A DNA stretch of 64,000 bases, from contig CM068317.1 in assembly GCA_034766995.1 (NCBI GenBank), forward strand, positions 50,275,925 through 50,339,924. Direction: 5' to 3'. This stretch comes from Acanthacorydalis orientalis (lineage: Eukaryota; Arthropoda; Insecta; Megaloptera; Corydalidae). Positions 1 to 17,084 of this stretch are shown in pieces. The notes under the pieces are model-generated. The model was not told the origin of the DNA, made no database searches, and saw only the letters and a program-made list of their open reading frames with translations. The translations under genes and the position numbers were made by a program. Every line of letters begins with the position of its first letter. Positions within the stretch are counted from its first letter, which is position 1.

Positions 1-2480
1 TCGCCTCTCGCGTGCAACTGTTCCGCGATGCTCCCATTATCCGTAACACGATACGCTTCTTGTTTTCGATGGCCACTTGCGCCGCGTTTCGTTCTCGGCC
101 GGTGTTTATTTGCTTTCTCGCGCACTCGTTTCCGAAATAGCCGGCGTGTGTTTACTCGACGTATTACATATTCGCGCGGGCGGCGTCGACGGCGCTCCCG
201 CTGTCAAAATGTCGATCTCAATGAACGCCGTCACTTCTGCGAATGTTTCGATTCGCAGAAGGAGGAGTCGGAGATGTCTCCGTCGTCTCCAGGCGGCGCC
301 GCCGTAATCGACGGCGACCGGTTCGAAGTCGATCGCCCGTCGATGAACGTGAAGTTTCTAATCGGCGAGTCGCATCGACTGCATCGCGGACCGCGGCGAT
401 TATCGATTAGAAATTGGTCCGCGTCTTCGGCTCGGTTTCCCTCGGCGATACGGACGACGGCAGCCGTAATATTATCGCGTGCGCTAAAAATGACAGAGAA
501 AGCGCATGTGGTTTCCGTCGACGGGTGTTTTTTTTTCCCCGGCGGAGTGCATTTGTGAGAACGAAAGTGGCGAACGTTGTCGCTCGAACGACGGCGCGAC
601 ATGAACAAATGCGGCGTCCGTACGTCGAACCATTCGCGGCGACCGATCTTCGACCCCGAATGTGACGCGGCACGTATCGAGATCGACGGATTTTCGATCG
701 CCGATCTTTCCGCGAACCGTTCGTCTTTTTTTTTCATCGCGCGAACCGCGACCGAGCGCTTCTAACACAAAACCGTTCGCTTGTCGGTATCGGGTCGGCC
801 GGTAAGCGGTGTGTGATTCCTCGGTCAAATTATTTTTCCATTGTGGAAAACTTTTTTAAATAATGTATCGGCCACTATTATCGATGGCTCTCTCGCGTCA
901 TGCGGGCGGTTTCGCAACGCCGTCCTCCCGGAATTCGTCATGTTTTTCTTCGGCAAGAAGTCTCGAAACTGCATTTCACGCGCCTCCAGAGAATCATTTT
1001 TTTTTCCCGTTAAGGGATTTTTTTTAAAAAAAATCACATGCTTTCAGGCTGCGCGCGCGTTTCGTAGGTTACGGATTGTCTCTCGTTTTGAAAATAACGG
1101 GAACCGTTCAGAAAGTATCGGAGTGCGTAGAAATCTAAAATATCCACAATAAATAATCGATAGCCTTCCGTCGAACAATTCTGGTCAGAAAAAAATCCGT
1201 ACTCTTTTTCGGATAAGAGAAGAAATCGTCTGTGAATGTCACTGGTCTTCTCTAACGAACCGGGACGGTCGTAATGAAAATTACGGGATATCCATTCGAA
1301 AAGTGGCGCCGACCGGCTCGTTCGGAGCGGAATGCGTAAAAAAATACGATTTTCTAACGGTGCATGTTCAAATATCGAACACGGCAATTTTGTACTTTCG
1401 CGCGTGCTCCCCTTTCCCTCCCCTTTCACTCACTCACACACACACACACACACGATAGCCGTCGATATTAATTATCGTCACGTACGTTTACGATCGATAA
1501 CTTTCTTCCGACCGTGTTAGTAGGAATCGCTCATAAATCTCGTGGATATTCGTAATAAGAGAAAGTGCCTCTCGGAATTGTGTTCGATTAGTCATCTGTG
1601 CTGTGGAAAAAGAAACCGACGAGCATCTCCGCCGTACACTCGCCCAATCAGCATACGCGACGATCAGCCGACACCGAGGCGAGTGTGTGCGTGCGTACGG
1701 ATACGGGTGTGTGTTTGTAAGAGGCTGTCGAGTGCGGGACCCGCGCGCGTGGTCGCCGAGATGACTGCTGCCGCCGAACTCTGTCCGAATTTCACCGGCT
1801 CGTGTGAATATCTCGAGAGGCGTCATGTCTTCGCCCGACAATATTTCTGTTCGTCTCGCTTCCCCGTCGTATCGGAAACGGACGTTCGAAAAGTAAAAGT
1901 CGATTTATCAGTCGATCAGAAGACGAACACGACAGTGACACGGCGTGTCGTGCGTGTTATCGTTTGCAACGTTTCACTCGAGCGGCTTTTTCTCGGCGAT
2001 CGGACGGAGCAGTCGTCGTTTCTGAACATTTTTAATAATCGAAGGAATCAACGTCGGCTCTTCCTGCAGTGTTTCGAAAGCTCAGCATTTTATTTTTTAG
2101 CAGATATTTTATTTTTTACCGTGCGACGAAGACTCTCCGAGATATTCGCCATTTTTAACGCTGACGCACCGTGAGAGTCGATGTTCAGACTTGCAGAGGT
2201 CGTAACTTTTATTCTTATGAACGGAATTTAACAAATGAAGGATTCTTAGGTTCCGCTGTCGTTTAGTTGCCAAACACTCTCGACCCGATGTGAATCGGGT
2301 GAACGGTTGCGGCGTGCTGAGCGCGAACCTGCGTCACGGTGTTTCGTGACGCTCCCGACGGCCGGCATGGCACCCGGCTCAATGATACTATGAACTTAGT
2401 TCTACGTAAAAAAAACTTATTTTTGCATCTATTCGAATCTAAGTATGACACAAATACTCTGTACGGTCTATACTAACACA

Positions 2481-2484
<4 letters not shown>
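1..2484. other. Noncoding region
   Basis: GC-moderate, CpG-rich sequence with overlapping short frames and no recognisable protein, RNA gene or strong exon. A (CA)n run is at 1434-1453. It may be intron or promoter DNA of the myosin gene whose motor lies upstream, but nothing here proves that. Confidence 0.5.

Positions 2485-2532
<48 letters not shown>
2485..2532. repeat. (TA)n microsatellite
   Basis: Forty-eight bases of uninterrupted TA. Confidence 0.95.
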
Positions 2533-2535
<3 letters not shown>

Positions 2536-2722
2536 AATCGTAAATTTTCCATTAATCATGTTTTTTTTTTATTTTCCATGTAGACCACCTGTCCATAACG
2601 CCTCCCACTCCACGCTACATTCCACGAGTAGTACGTTAACCATTCCTATTCCCAATCATCAATGATCGGTTGATCGAGATCGCGTAGTCTCTGTTTTAAT
2701 AGGTCGGCATTGTGTACACGAT

Positions 2723-2912
2723 ATCGACCAATCATGCATGTAATAGCTCCGACGAAATTTATATGCAGTAGCTCCAACCAATCATGTATTTAGTAATTCC
2801 AACCGATCATGTATGTAATAGTTCGAACCGAATTTGCATGTAGTGTCTTCAACCAATTATGTGTGTGATAGCTCCAACCAATCATGTACGTTGTAGCTCC
2901 AACCAATCATGC
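2723..2912. repeat. Degenerate minisatellite, about eight 25-bp units
   Basis: A unit built on AGCTCCAACCAATCATGTAT recurs about every 24-25 bases (2725, 2748, 2773, 2798, 2822, 2847, 2872, 2897) with substitutions. It contains a repeated CCAAT-like core (AACCAATCATG). Confidence 0.85.
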
Positions 2913-5900
2913 ATAGTACATGTGTGTAGCTCTCGCACAGCGTACGACGAGACAGGTGCCGTACGAGTTCGGTGTGAAACCGTTAAGAAGCTTATTTGAA
3001 ATATTGTATTGTATTCGTCGAAGCTTTTTGGAGTAAAAAAAAAAAAAATGGTTGCACATTTTAAAATTGTATTCTGTTATGTTGATTTTTATAAACTTTT
3101 CCGATAAAAAATTGTACGTTTACACAGATATCTATGCGTTTAATTTGTTTGATTTCTGTTTTTCGTTTCGGGAGAGCGGGGGGCGAAGTCGCCCCTTCCT
3201 CGGAGTGGGGTCGGCGAGCGTATCGGGTAGGGGGCAGAGCCTCCTGGTAATAATAAAAAAAAAACGATACGTGTGTTTAAATTTGTAATAATCGAACGCT
3301 TACGGGTCACCCGCAATACTTTGTCAGCGAATCGCACGCTGTGTAGTGAAGAGGTCTCGGGCGCTCTAATAATTTTCGTACCGAACGTAGTGGTTCACGG
3401 CTCGCGTGTCTCGAATATCGGTGCGCTGTCGCAAACGTGACGGAGCGTTTTCCATCCCGGCGATGGGCTGGCGGCGTACCGGGGCGGAGGCAGCCGCTCG
3501 CCGGTCCGTTTTCATCAGTCGACGAACGATCGATTTACTTGAACAGTCGCAAAGGACTGAAACCGCTAAAGAAATGCCCCGTAACCTTGTCGGAACAGAA
3601 AGAGAAATGTTTTGTCGATTGCGGATGTTTCTCCGGAGGGCGGCGTTGTGAAGTTTTTGAAAAACAGCCTGCCCCCTTGTCGGACCGTCGTCATTGGTTT
3701 CAGCGGAGTCTCTCTATCTACCCATGAGATAAATATACAGTCGTTTTCGGTGAAAAATCCAGAGACATCAATCGGGATCGGTGGAAGCAGTCCGTAACCG
3801 ACACAATACTCGCTCGACGGATACTTTTTACGTTAACATACTGTATACAGTTCGGTAAAAGGCGACGCAATCGACGAACTGTTAAATTGAACATGCGCTC
3901 GCGCGCGCGCGCACACAATGTGTCCGTGTGAGCTGCTCGGGCCGCGCCCCGTACCGCTCGATTAAAAAATTTAATGAAACGCTTTCCGTAAACACTCGGC
4001 CGCCTTTGATGCGGTGACGTTTCCAATCGCACGCATCTCAAAACGTCAGGCGGCGGCGGCGGCGACGGCACGGCAGCGCACGTTCGCCGCGGACAGGTGT
4101 TAATTAATTACGTGCGCGACGGGATGACGGAGAGGACGTCAGAAGAGGATACGAAAAGGGACACACGCACGCACACACGCACACACAGAGAGACGCGTGC
4201 ATTTCCTCGAAGAAAGAGACTCCGTCCGTGACGGTGACGTTTGTCTTTCGTCTCGTGCTGTTATAAATACTTTCGGTGCGCCGCTGAGATTGTGGCTTTT
4301 TTCTTTGTTTTGTGTTTTTGTTGCTTGTACGACGGACGCGACCGTCGGCTTCGACGTCGTCTGAGATAAAATACCGTGTAACACACGCACACATATTCAG
4401 AACGTACATCAGGAGATCGTCGATCCTAATAGACTGGCCTCGTGCCATCGCTCGAAAATCATCTCTGGGGTTTTCCCACATTACTTAACGACCCGTATGT
4501 GTGTACGTGTATGTATGTATATATACATTTCTAGGGAATTGTGCCCGAAACAATAACATTCATCACCGAAGCTATTATTGTCAGCAATCGTGTCTGTTCG
4601 CCATAACTGGCGTTTCGTTTCGTGTCAACGTTACGACATTGTTTACCGTCTCTACCAAACGAAAGTGCACTTGTTTACAGCAAATCTGTTTGCAGTCAAG
4701 TCCAGGGGATTCGATCGATTCTTTATCCGTCAATCTCTGACCATCGACCTGTACGGTCACGATCGTTGTACGGTTCTCCAGACTGGATCAGTCGATTTAC
4801 GTCGGTTTGTACGTTTTTTTTCGAAACAAGGCCAATCAGAAAAAGGCAATCGGCGTAAGACGAGAACAGTAATTAGATAGGCAATTAGAATATGGTAGTG
4901 AGAGAAGACCCCTCGACGATAAAAACGATTTACGAAACGCAAAATGAAGCGTTCCGCATAGTCGCGATCGGATTCCGCGCCATTTTCGGTATCGCGTCGT
5001 CGGTTTCCCCTCTCCCTTATCTATGGAATCCGCCGTCTGCGGCATGAACCGATCAGTAATGCCTGTGTTCAGTTGTGTTTCCCGATTCAGAGCCTTCCGA
5101 TATTTGAGCAGAAAATTGTGAACGGCTGAACGTCCGAGTCGTTTCGCGACGTGCGGCCGTGTCGATCGTCATTCCACGTTCGAGGAGATCGACGAGCGAG
5201 GCCCGTCTTTTATCGCAGGGAACGGCGGCGATGATTTTCCTGACCGAAGGCGCTCGCTCGAACCTCTTCGCGTGTCGAGGACGACGGACGGTCGCATCGC
5301 TGCACCGATCCGTCGGTTCGATTCGATCCGACGTTCGCGCAAGAGATCCGGATCGCGTCTCCGGTCGCAGTGTCGCCGAAAAGTCGCCTGCCGCATTTTC
5401 CTGGCGTCGCGAAAATCCGTCGGCCGATCCCGCACGTCTCCGGCCGTGCGCATCGGTTAACGTTCTTAGCACGCGTCGAACGCCCGGCTTTTCTGTCATA
5501 AACTCGCGAGAATCTCGCGACCGTGAAACGTCTGGGAATTCGATAAACAATTGCGGAACGGATATTTTTTTTTTTTAATTCTCTCGTAGGACAAGATTAT
5601 GAGTATACGAGGTTACGAGATTAAACGTTTGCGAAAGAATCGAAAGAGCGACGAAGAGTACCGTTTATAGAGGTCTGAACGAAACGGGCAGACGAGAAAA
5701 ATACTAAACGATATTAGATGTTGTTCGAAACAGTCCATTGAACCAGGATTTATTGCTCGCCGGCCGCTTTCTGCATTCTTTTTCTCTCGTACGAACGACT
5801 TTCCGTTTTCAAAAGTATCCGTCTCGTGCATGCGAGCGTGCGAGTATCGATTCCCAAAAGAGGCGGAAAAAAACGCGCCAAAGTGAAAAAGAAACATAAC

Positions 5901-6310
5901 GTACGAATCGACGAACGTGTGTGCGCGCGGCGCGGACGCGGTTCGAACGCTGCAGACACTGCGGATACAGCGCGGTGAGTACGTTGAACGAGCGGCGAGC
6001 CCGGGTCGGTTTTCGGCAACGGCTGTCGGCCGACGCGCCCCGTCATCACCTCACACTGTTCGTGCGCTCTTCTTCTTTCGTTCGTTCGGATACGTTTCGT
6101 ACTTTCACGACCTGCGACTCTTACAACGTCGAGGATTAGATAATGTGCGAATGTGTGTGTAGAGGAAGAGTGGTCGGCTCGAGACAAATATCAGCTGTTC
6201 GATGATGTCGCGCTATTAGGAAGTGATTGTCGGACGGTGTTCTTGAATTTCTATGCATTCGCGATGCTCGACGCGTTCAAGTTTATAAATAGTACATAAA
6301 CATTATGCAT

Positions 6311-6318
<8 letters not shown>
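2913..6318. other. Noncoding region
   Basis: No gene is seen. It includes a GC-rich palindromic patch at 3172-3260 (GGGCGAAGTCGCCC) next to an A run, a CG/CA-rich tract at 3899-3917, and CA repeats at 4163-4190. Confidence 0.5.

Positions 6319-6370
<52 letters not shown>
6319..6370. repeat. (AT)n microsatellite
   Basis: About 52 bases of AT repeat. Confidence 0.95.
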
Positions 6371-9993
<3,623 letters not shown>

Positions 9994-10001
9994 TATATAT
10001 A

Positions 10002-10080
<79 letters not shown>

Positions 10081-10085
10081 TATAT
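9994..10085. repeat. (TA)n microsatellite
   Basis: About 90 bases, nearly pure TA. Confidence 0.95.
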
Positions 10086-10206
10086 TATTAAATTTCAGAT
10101 TATTTTGTATCAATGTACAACTTTTAAATCAAATTATATATTTAAAAAAATATATAAACATTCTAATGCAAAATGGATTTACAAGACACACCGTCAAGCA
10201 TCGTTG

Positions 10207-10209
10207 TAT

Positions 10210-10303
<94 letters not shown>

Positions 10304-10332
10304 GTATATGTTTATGTATATATATATATGTA
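10207..10332. repeat. (CA)n then (TA)n compound microsatellite
   Basis: Twenty-two bases of CA continue into about 100 bases of TA with TG variants at the end. Confidence 0.95.
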
Positions 10333-11117
10333 CACACGCACGTAGATGTGTGTGTGTGCTTCTTCTTGTGAACGCTCGAATAATTCAAGTTTTATCTGTC
10401 GATTTAGCGGCCGACGTGTTGTGTGCATCGGATTTAATAACGCAACGCCGGCATGTTTTTACGACTGCGAAAATAAATTTTTCGAGTCTTAACTTTCGGT
10501 ATTTGAAATCGCGTCGTCGGTCGTTGACCTATCGACGTTTGCACACATCGCGTAACGTCTCTCATCGCTGCAATAACGAGACGACGACGACGACGCAGCA
10601 GCAGCAGCAGCGTCGGAACGTCCGTCGATTTATACGCACGCACACGACGTGCGTGTCTGTCCGACGAGCCACGATGCAGATCGGGACACGGGCGTCTCCC
10701 GGACGTCTGCCGGCTCCTCGGACCGTCCTCGTTTCGACTCTTAATCGTTTTGATAATTAAACGGAGAGACGCGAGTCGAACCGGCCGCGTGGGAAATCGA
10801 ACGGATTCTAGCGGATCTAAATCAGGAATCGTATCGGTCGTTCGGGTGAGATACGGCAGAAATCAGGGGAGGGTTTTGTATGGCAACGATCTTAGTAGGG
10901 ATCCAGTGAGTGTAGCAGCAGCTGCTCTCCCATTACTAGGATGACCTTTCGCCTTTTGACTCGCGTTTGTGAATAACCGTTCTTCCGGTCGTCCCGTTCG
11001 ATCGATAACGAATAAGGGAACCGAATCGATTACGATGCCGCGGATTGCACATTATCGTATTTTTTTTTTGTTTCCGAAATCAAATGTGAATGAACTCTGC
11101 TCGTCGCATACATATAC

Positions 11118-11118
<1 letters not shown>
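10333..11118. other. Noncoding region
   Basis: A (GAC/CAG)n-like triplet patch lies at 10580-10610; no gene is recognised. Confidence 0.5.
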
Positions 11119-11163
<45 letters not shown>

Positions 11164-11166
11164 GTG
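11119..11166. repeat. (TA)n/(TATG)n microsatellite
   Basis: TA array ending in TATG units. Confidence 0.93.
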
Positions 11167-11637
11167 CAGCAAAAGCAAATCGATCGGCGATGGCACACTT
11201 CGCGAACGACGAGCTGAATATCAAACGGGGACGTCATCGCATCTAATTTATGGTCAGTGGATTGTTTCCGATTATGGATTCGAGATTTTACAGTTGTTTC
11301 GTGAGCGAACGTGCGCATTGATTGTTACGAGCACTTTGTTTTTTAATTTATAGATCGTTGCGTTCGTACGTACGATATAACGATAGTGACTCGGAGAGAA
11401 GAAATAAAAATCACTCCGTCGGTTGACTTCTTCTGTGTACTCGCCGATTACTTATCGCTAATGTAAAATATAAAAATGTATGCTTTCGTGCAGTTTTTTC
11501 CAGTTCAATTCTATAACTGTGATCGTTTTTACAGTCACAGTGGGGAGAAGGAATCTGCGATGACATTGGTTTCATGTTGAATGTCTTTCTCGCACATTGT
11601 GAAAATCAAAAGATAGAAGATTTATATCATATCATTT

Positions 11638-11640
<3 letters not shown>

Positions 11641-11733
<93 letters not shown>

Positions 11734-11740
11734 GCACACA
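11641..11740. repeat. (TA)n microsatellite
   Basis: About 90 uninterrupted bases of TA followed by CACGCACA, one of the longest pure arrays in the window. Confidence 0.95.
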
Positions 11741-13219
11741 CATTGAGTTTATGCGATCGAAGTGAGAATATTCCGTTCGTGCGTGTGTGTGCGTGTGTGT
11801 CGATTGACGGACCCGCATTTGCAGCGTCGACTGAATGTTATCATCAGTCAGCCGTGTTTGAACCGCATCGGCGAAAACAATTTGAACTGAAAGTAGGTTC
11901 AGTGCGTTTCCATGTTGTGTGTTGCATTCAGGTCAAAGTGAAAATGCACGTCTGATACAATAAAGAGTGGCGTCTCGTTCGCATAGAATTACGGAAATTT
12001 ATCGCGTTTGTGGAGAAAACGCCCGCTTTCGTTTACGCACCGAATATATATATATGTATTGTTCCGGTCATAACGTTGCAACGAACGGCGTTCGTATCTT
12101 TAAAAAAAAAAAAAAAAAAACGAATTATTTGTCGCACGAATGAATTACTTTTTCGTCCCGGAAACTGCAGCAACATTTTCCGATCACGACCACTGGTCGA
12201 TAATTGATTTTCTATCGACGTGCCGTCGTCTCCAGAGCGCTCGAACGTGTATACAAGAAAACGTCTCGGTGTTTTCTATATCTTTCGCGCGAATCGCTCG
12301 ACTGTCGTTCGAAGACCTTAACCTAAAGTACGTTCCGTTTAATTAAATCGTATCTCGATCCCTTCCGTTACGTATTCGCGACACGAGCGGCAGGAGGGGT
12401 GGGTGGGTGTTACATCTGAATCCAATTATGCAGGAGAAACGTACGAACGTGACGACAGTCGATCGATAAATTGAATTCCACAGCAGAGCGGACGACGGAA
12501 GCCGACGCAGACGAATCGATATTCACGTACGAGTGCATCGGAGAGTTCTGTTTTCAGTCGGGTGCTTTGCGAATGAACAGAAACGACTCGATGCGGGCGA
12601 ATGTTCGAACCTGCGCCGCTGTACTTACTTTATACGAAACGCGATTCCGTTCCGATACCGTGTCTCTCAATTCACGTTCCCCTAAGAATTCGCATTCCGA
12701 TAGAAGAGAATCGACGAACGATCGTCGATCGAGAGAAATGTACTTTTCTACTGTTTCGTGCCGACGATCGAGATGCGGTCATCGCAGACGAGTTGCTTTC
12801 CCGTTCCGCGGGTCGCGTTCAGATTTGTCACGAATCCAGTGACACGGCTAGTGTTGTCGTTGCGCCCGACGCGGACCGCGAATTTCGACGAGCGCGGTCG
12901 ATACGCGGGACGACGACGGCCGTCGGAGATGTACGTGTCGTGGAAAATGGAACGGTCGTCTCGACGGCCGCCGTCTACATTTCGTCCGGGTTTTTTTTTG
13001 CGCAGGGGCTATTTTTGATTAATTCGAAGTTCGTGAGCGTTGTACTGTTGCGTTGTACATTGTACTGCTCCGATACTCGGTTCGTCGATCGTACAGAATT
13101 ATCCATGATATTCTGACATCTAAAATCTGCCGAAGGCAGAGACTGACGCTGACTCATTTTTATACTTTGATTAGAACTTGTAGACTAGTTGTATAGCTCT
13201 CTGTCGCCGTCTGCAGGAG

Positions 13220-13220
<1 letters not shown>
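11741..13220. other. Noncoding region
   Basis: No gene is seen; an A18 run lies near 12101-12120. Overlapping frames of about 170 codons at 12600-13116 are low-complexity and unrecognised. Confidence 0.5.
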
Positions 13221-13297
<77 letters not shown>

Positions 13298-13302
13298 TAT
13301 AG
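13221..13302. repeat. (TA)n microsatellite with TGTA interruptions
   Basis: About 80 bases of TA with two TGTA variants. Confidence 0.95.
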
Positions 13303-16061
13303 ACCCCGTTATATAAGTTTTTATTGCTCTTGGAAATTAAGGCTATTCTGAGAGCGCTTGAACAGTTCTCTTTTTTAGAAAAAGCCGCGACATAATCAAT
13401 CCCTAGACCGTCAGTAAACTGGAACATTCGTGCGACTCGACATCATTTGAAGTTGCAAAGAAACGAATCGCTCTCTTTTAAAGTGTTCTCGTGAGATTCG
13501 AATGTTTGATAAATTCGAATGTAATAGCGATTAGACGCAGTATAAATAATTCGAACGTGGACGTTCTGCCCGGCCCGCGACGGCGCGGCTCTCGCGATCG
13601 ATCGGAATTAAACGTTTTCGAGCCGAACGAGAATCGGCGATCGTCTCGAAACGCACCGAAAATATCCGTCCGCGCGCATTATAAATAAATCGAGTGCGGC
13701 CGAGGGAGCGGTGATCGATGGCGAGAAAAAAAATAATAACAACAACAACGTGCAGTGATCGTCGCCCGTGACGCGGACGCGGCGCGCATCTCTGTCCGCA
13801 CGAGCGGTCGAAATCTCGGACGAGCGCCGACCGAGATCGGACGGCGCTGTCGGGGCCGGCGCCTGCACGGTCGCTAGCACCGTTTCGATTCTACATGTTC
13901 GGCACGAAAATTGTAATTGCCGAGCCGACGGCGGTCGATTGGCGCGAACCCGAAACGAACGTTGCCGGCGGGGCGGCGTCGGGCGTCGGGCGGGACGCTT
14001 GGCCGAACGCCGCCAGAGACAAATCGGCGTTTGCGTTAAGACCAAATACCGATATTTCGATTTATTCTCTCTCTCTATATATATATATACACACACACAC
14101 ACACGTACACAATCCCCTCGGAGAGGTTATAAATCGCGTGACTTTCGGATTCGTCCTTGATCGTGAGAGGAAATCGCGTACTTGATCTTGGCGGTCCTGT
14201 CGAATGTCGAAATCAAACACACGCACGGACGTGTTGTTTTCTCTATACAGGTTTAGATGGGTCGTCCTGCATTCTAATGTACGGACAGGTCTTCTTCGAT
14301 TCGACATCGATATGTTTACACGAATAGAATGAAGAGTGCGAACGAAAAACGAAAGAGTCGTCAGACAGAGAGGGACGTTCCTGCCGTTTACTTTCAACGA
14401 AAATCATTCTTCGCCGAACGTGAGAGACGTGCGGCGCTCGTCGACGACGTTCGAATCGGACGAACTGCCCTGATCGAAGAGCGGGCGGGTGGCTCGCGAA
14501 AGGTGGCTCCGATCCGTTTCGTCGCCCGCGTTGCGGATCGCGTCCTACAAATCGTAACATATTGTAATTTATGCGTGATCATCGGCGTACGGTACATGTG
14601 CGCGGGTCGGCACGCATGCAGGCATTTAATCGCCGTTCGATATGCGTGCGGCGAACGCGCGCCGATCGTGAAATCTGGGCCGAGTGCATCGAAAACGGTC
14701 GTCGAGCGTGTTTCGTTTAGCCTAGAAACGCCGCGGGCTCGTCCCTCTTCCGCGCCCGATTTAGATTCCTCGAGCGTAATTGTGGTAAGAACGCGTACGT
14801 ACGCGAGTGCACACGCACGCGCGCACCGACGATTCTCTAAACTGTAACGATGCCGATCGAGAACGAACAAACAAACGAGCGGCGGCGCGGCCGTCGAACG
14901 GACAGTTTCGACAGCGACGGACGCATCGCTGACATACTTTTTATGCCGCGCAGAGTTATTAGCGGAAAATCGTCGACGCAGGGTCGCCGCGAAATGCCAC
15001 GGCGGGCGATTACGCAACGGTGCATCGGCACGAAATCGAAACGCATGCGCGGCGTTGATCCGAACGCGAGCGGTCGGGGAGTGCGTTCGCGCGCCGCGTG
15101 TCCGGACCCCAAGTTGCGTGTCGCGTCGCCTCGGTCGCCGTTCTTCCTCTTCCGACATCTCCGGTCGGATTGATACTGCGATAGATAATGGGTAACCGCT
15201 CGGGAGGTTCGCACGTCTCGTCGGTCCACGAAACGAACGGTCTGTGAAACAAAAACCGTTCTCGATCGGCCAAAAGATGTCGGTCGCTCCACGCCTCGCC
15301 GAATATTCAGCTCTTCGGTCGCGCCGAAACGCGCAGAACTTATCCGCCGATCATTGTGACCGGTGATCCAAATTCGACTCGATGTCGAGGACGCGGCTCG
15401 ATTTTCGTACAGCGAATCGTCGAAATTGTGTATCCGTCGCGTTGAACGCAGATATGCTGATTCGTCGGCTATTTAGATTGTCTCGGACGAAATTCGAATG
15501 TGCGACCTTTCGAATAGAAAGCACGGTTTAGAATACTTCGAATATTTCGAATTGCATTCGTCCAATTATGACGTTCACTGCAACATTCCGAACGGTGCGT
15601 TTCTCGCCGGACCGGTGAGCGTACGAATTTATTACTGTAATTTAATTATAATGCAGCGTGTGTGTGTGTGGTGTATATATATACGTACACACACACATAT
15701 ACACTTTGCATACATCGATGCATATTTTTATTGAAAAGAAAAAAACACTGTAACGAAGCCCGTTCGTCCGTCCAGGCAATTTCTCATTTAAAGCGCAATA
15801 AATAAAAGTAAACGATCCGCACATGTCAGCTGCACCGAAAGGATACAAACCTGACTCTCTGCACAATCACAGCGGACGGATGCGAGCGTACACACACACA
15901 CACAGGTGTTTTGCAACAACAGTTGCGGGTCGATTTTTTTTCCCCATCATCTCTCCATTCCGAAACAACAGTTACGCACGTCTCGGCAACTGTAAATGTT
16001 TCATTCATGATCTTTTGACGTGTACAATAGGGTTGGGTTCGATTCCTATACATCTATCAGA

Positions 16062-16065
<4 letters not shown>
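13303..16065. other. Noncoding region
   Basis: The GC-rich part (13560-15300) carries long overlapping frames on both strands, but none resembles a protein. A short TA/CA array is at 14073-14106. Nothing else is supported. Confidence 0.5.

Positions 16066-16134
<69 letters not shown>
16066..16134. repeat. (TA)n microsatellite
   Basis: Sixty-nine bases of TA. Confidence 0.95.
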
Positions 16135-16137
<3 letters not shown>

Positions 16138-16225
16138 AGCACGTATCGTACTCTAGTAAATACCTTTTATGATCAATCCATTGATACTTGAAATCGATGA
16201 ATGAACAGGAAATTAAATTACTTAT

Positions 16226-16227
16226 TA

Positions 16228-16258
<31 letters not shown>
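16226..16258. repeat. (CTAT)n microsatellite
   Basis: CTAT tetranucleotide units passing into TA. Confidence 0.9.
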
Positions 16259-16259
<1 letters not shown>

Positions 16260-16411
16260 CAGTGTGTTTGTTTATACGCGTATCGATTCCACACATCGGT
16301 CTGAATCGACTTTACCAGTTATAGGAAGATCAATCATCCTGTACAGACATTTCTGAGAATTTCAATCGTCGGCATTGAACTCTCCGTGCATGGCACGCTA
16401 GTTAAATTATG

Positions 16412-16413
<2 letters not shown>

Positions 16414-16486
<73 letters not shown>
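16414..16486. repeat. (TA)n array abutting a retroelement 3' end
   Basis: Seventy-three bases of AT directly joined to the 3' terminus of the retroelement fragment at 16487, so it may be the element's tail or its target site. Confidence 0.93.
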
Positions 16487-16489
<3 letters not shown>

Positions 16490-16910
16490 CAGCCTCTGTC
16501 AGTCCACTGCTGGACAGAGGTCTCTGTCATGATTTTCCATTTTGCACGATTTAATGTCTCTCCTCTCCACTTTTTTCCGATAAAAGAACATTAAATTTCC
16601 TTATCCCACCTGTTCATCGGTCTCTCTCTCGATCTTTTCATATTCGTCGATTCCCAGTCGATAATTTCAGTTGTCCATCGGTTGTCTTCTCTTCTTGCGA
16701 CGTATCCTGCCCACCCTCTTCACCCTCCTCATTACGTCTGCGACCCTTGTCCGTTTTCGTATCGATTTCGTATTTTTTTCCTATCTCTTCTTGTTTTCCA
16801 TACTCGTCTATGTTGTTCGGAGTCTCTGAATCGTGTTGGCGTTGAGCAGCCGTGTTTCGCTGCCGTAGATAAGGACTGGTAATTATACATTGACCAGATA
16901 CTTTTTTTCT
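16487..16910 (-). mobile_element. Non-LTR retrotransposon 3' fragment (RTE-like), degenerate
   Basis: Read on the minus strand, broken frames show the end of a LINE reverse transcriptase: LPVLIYGSETRLL, then NTIQRLRTT, RKRTRVADVMRRVKR, and RQPMDN followed by REWD-type remnants (TEIIDWES-like with a stop). Several stops interrupt it. The 3' terminus has GTCCACTGCTGGACAGAGGT (plus-strand orientation), a sequence typical of RTE/BovB-type element ends in insects. It is a dead copy. Confidence 0.72.
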
Positions 16911-17016
16911 TCAAACGAGTGGGATTACTGATTTAAATATCGAGGCGTTTTGTCCATTCGACTTCCATCTCATTTTTATTCTCCTGTTTGCTTCTTCGAT
17001 GAATAATTCGTCTTTG

Positions 17017-17017
<1 letters not shown>

Positions 17018-17080
<63 letters not shown>
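17018..17080. repeat. (AT)n microsatellite
   Basis: Sixty-three bases of AT. Confidence 0.95.

Positions 17081-17084
<4 letters not shown>

Noticed and set aside
10173..10760. Frames containing long Tyr-Ile repeats
   Set aside because: They are translations of (TA)n microsatellites.
14394..15158. A 254-codon minus-strand frame in GC-rich DNA
   Set aside because: No family resemblance, Arg-rich composition and overlapping open frames on the other strand; typical chance frame here.
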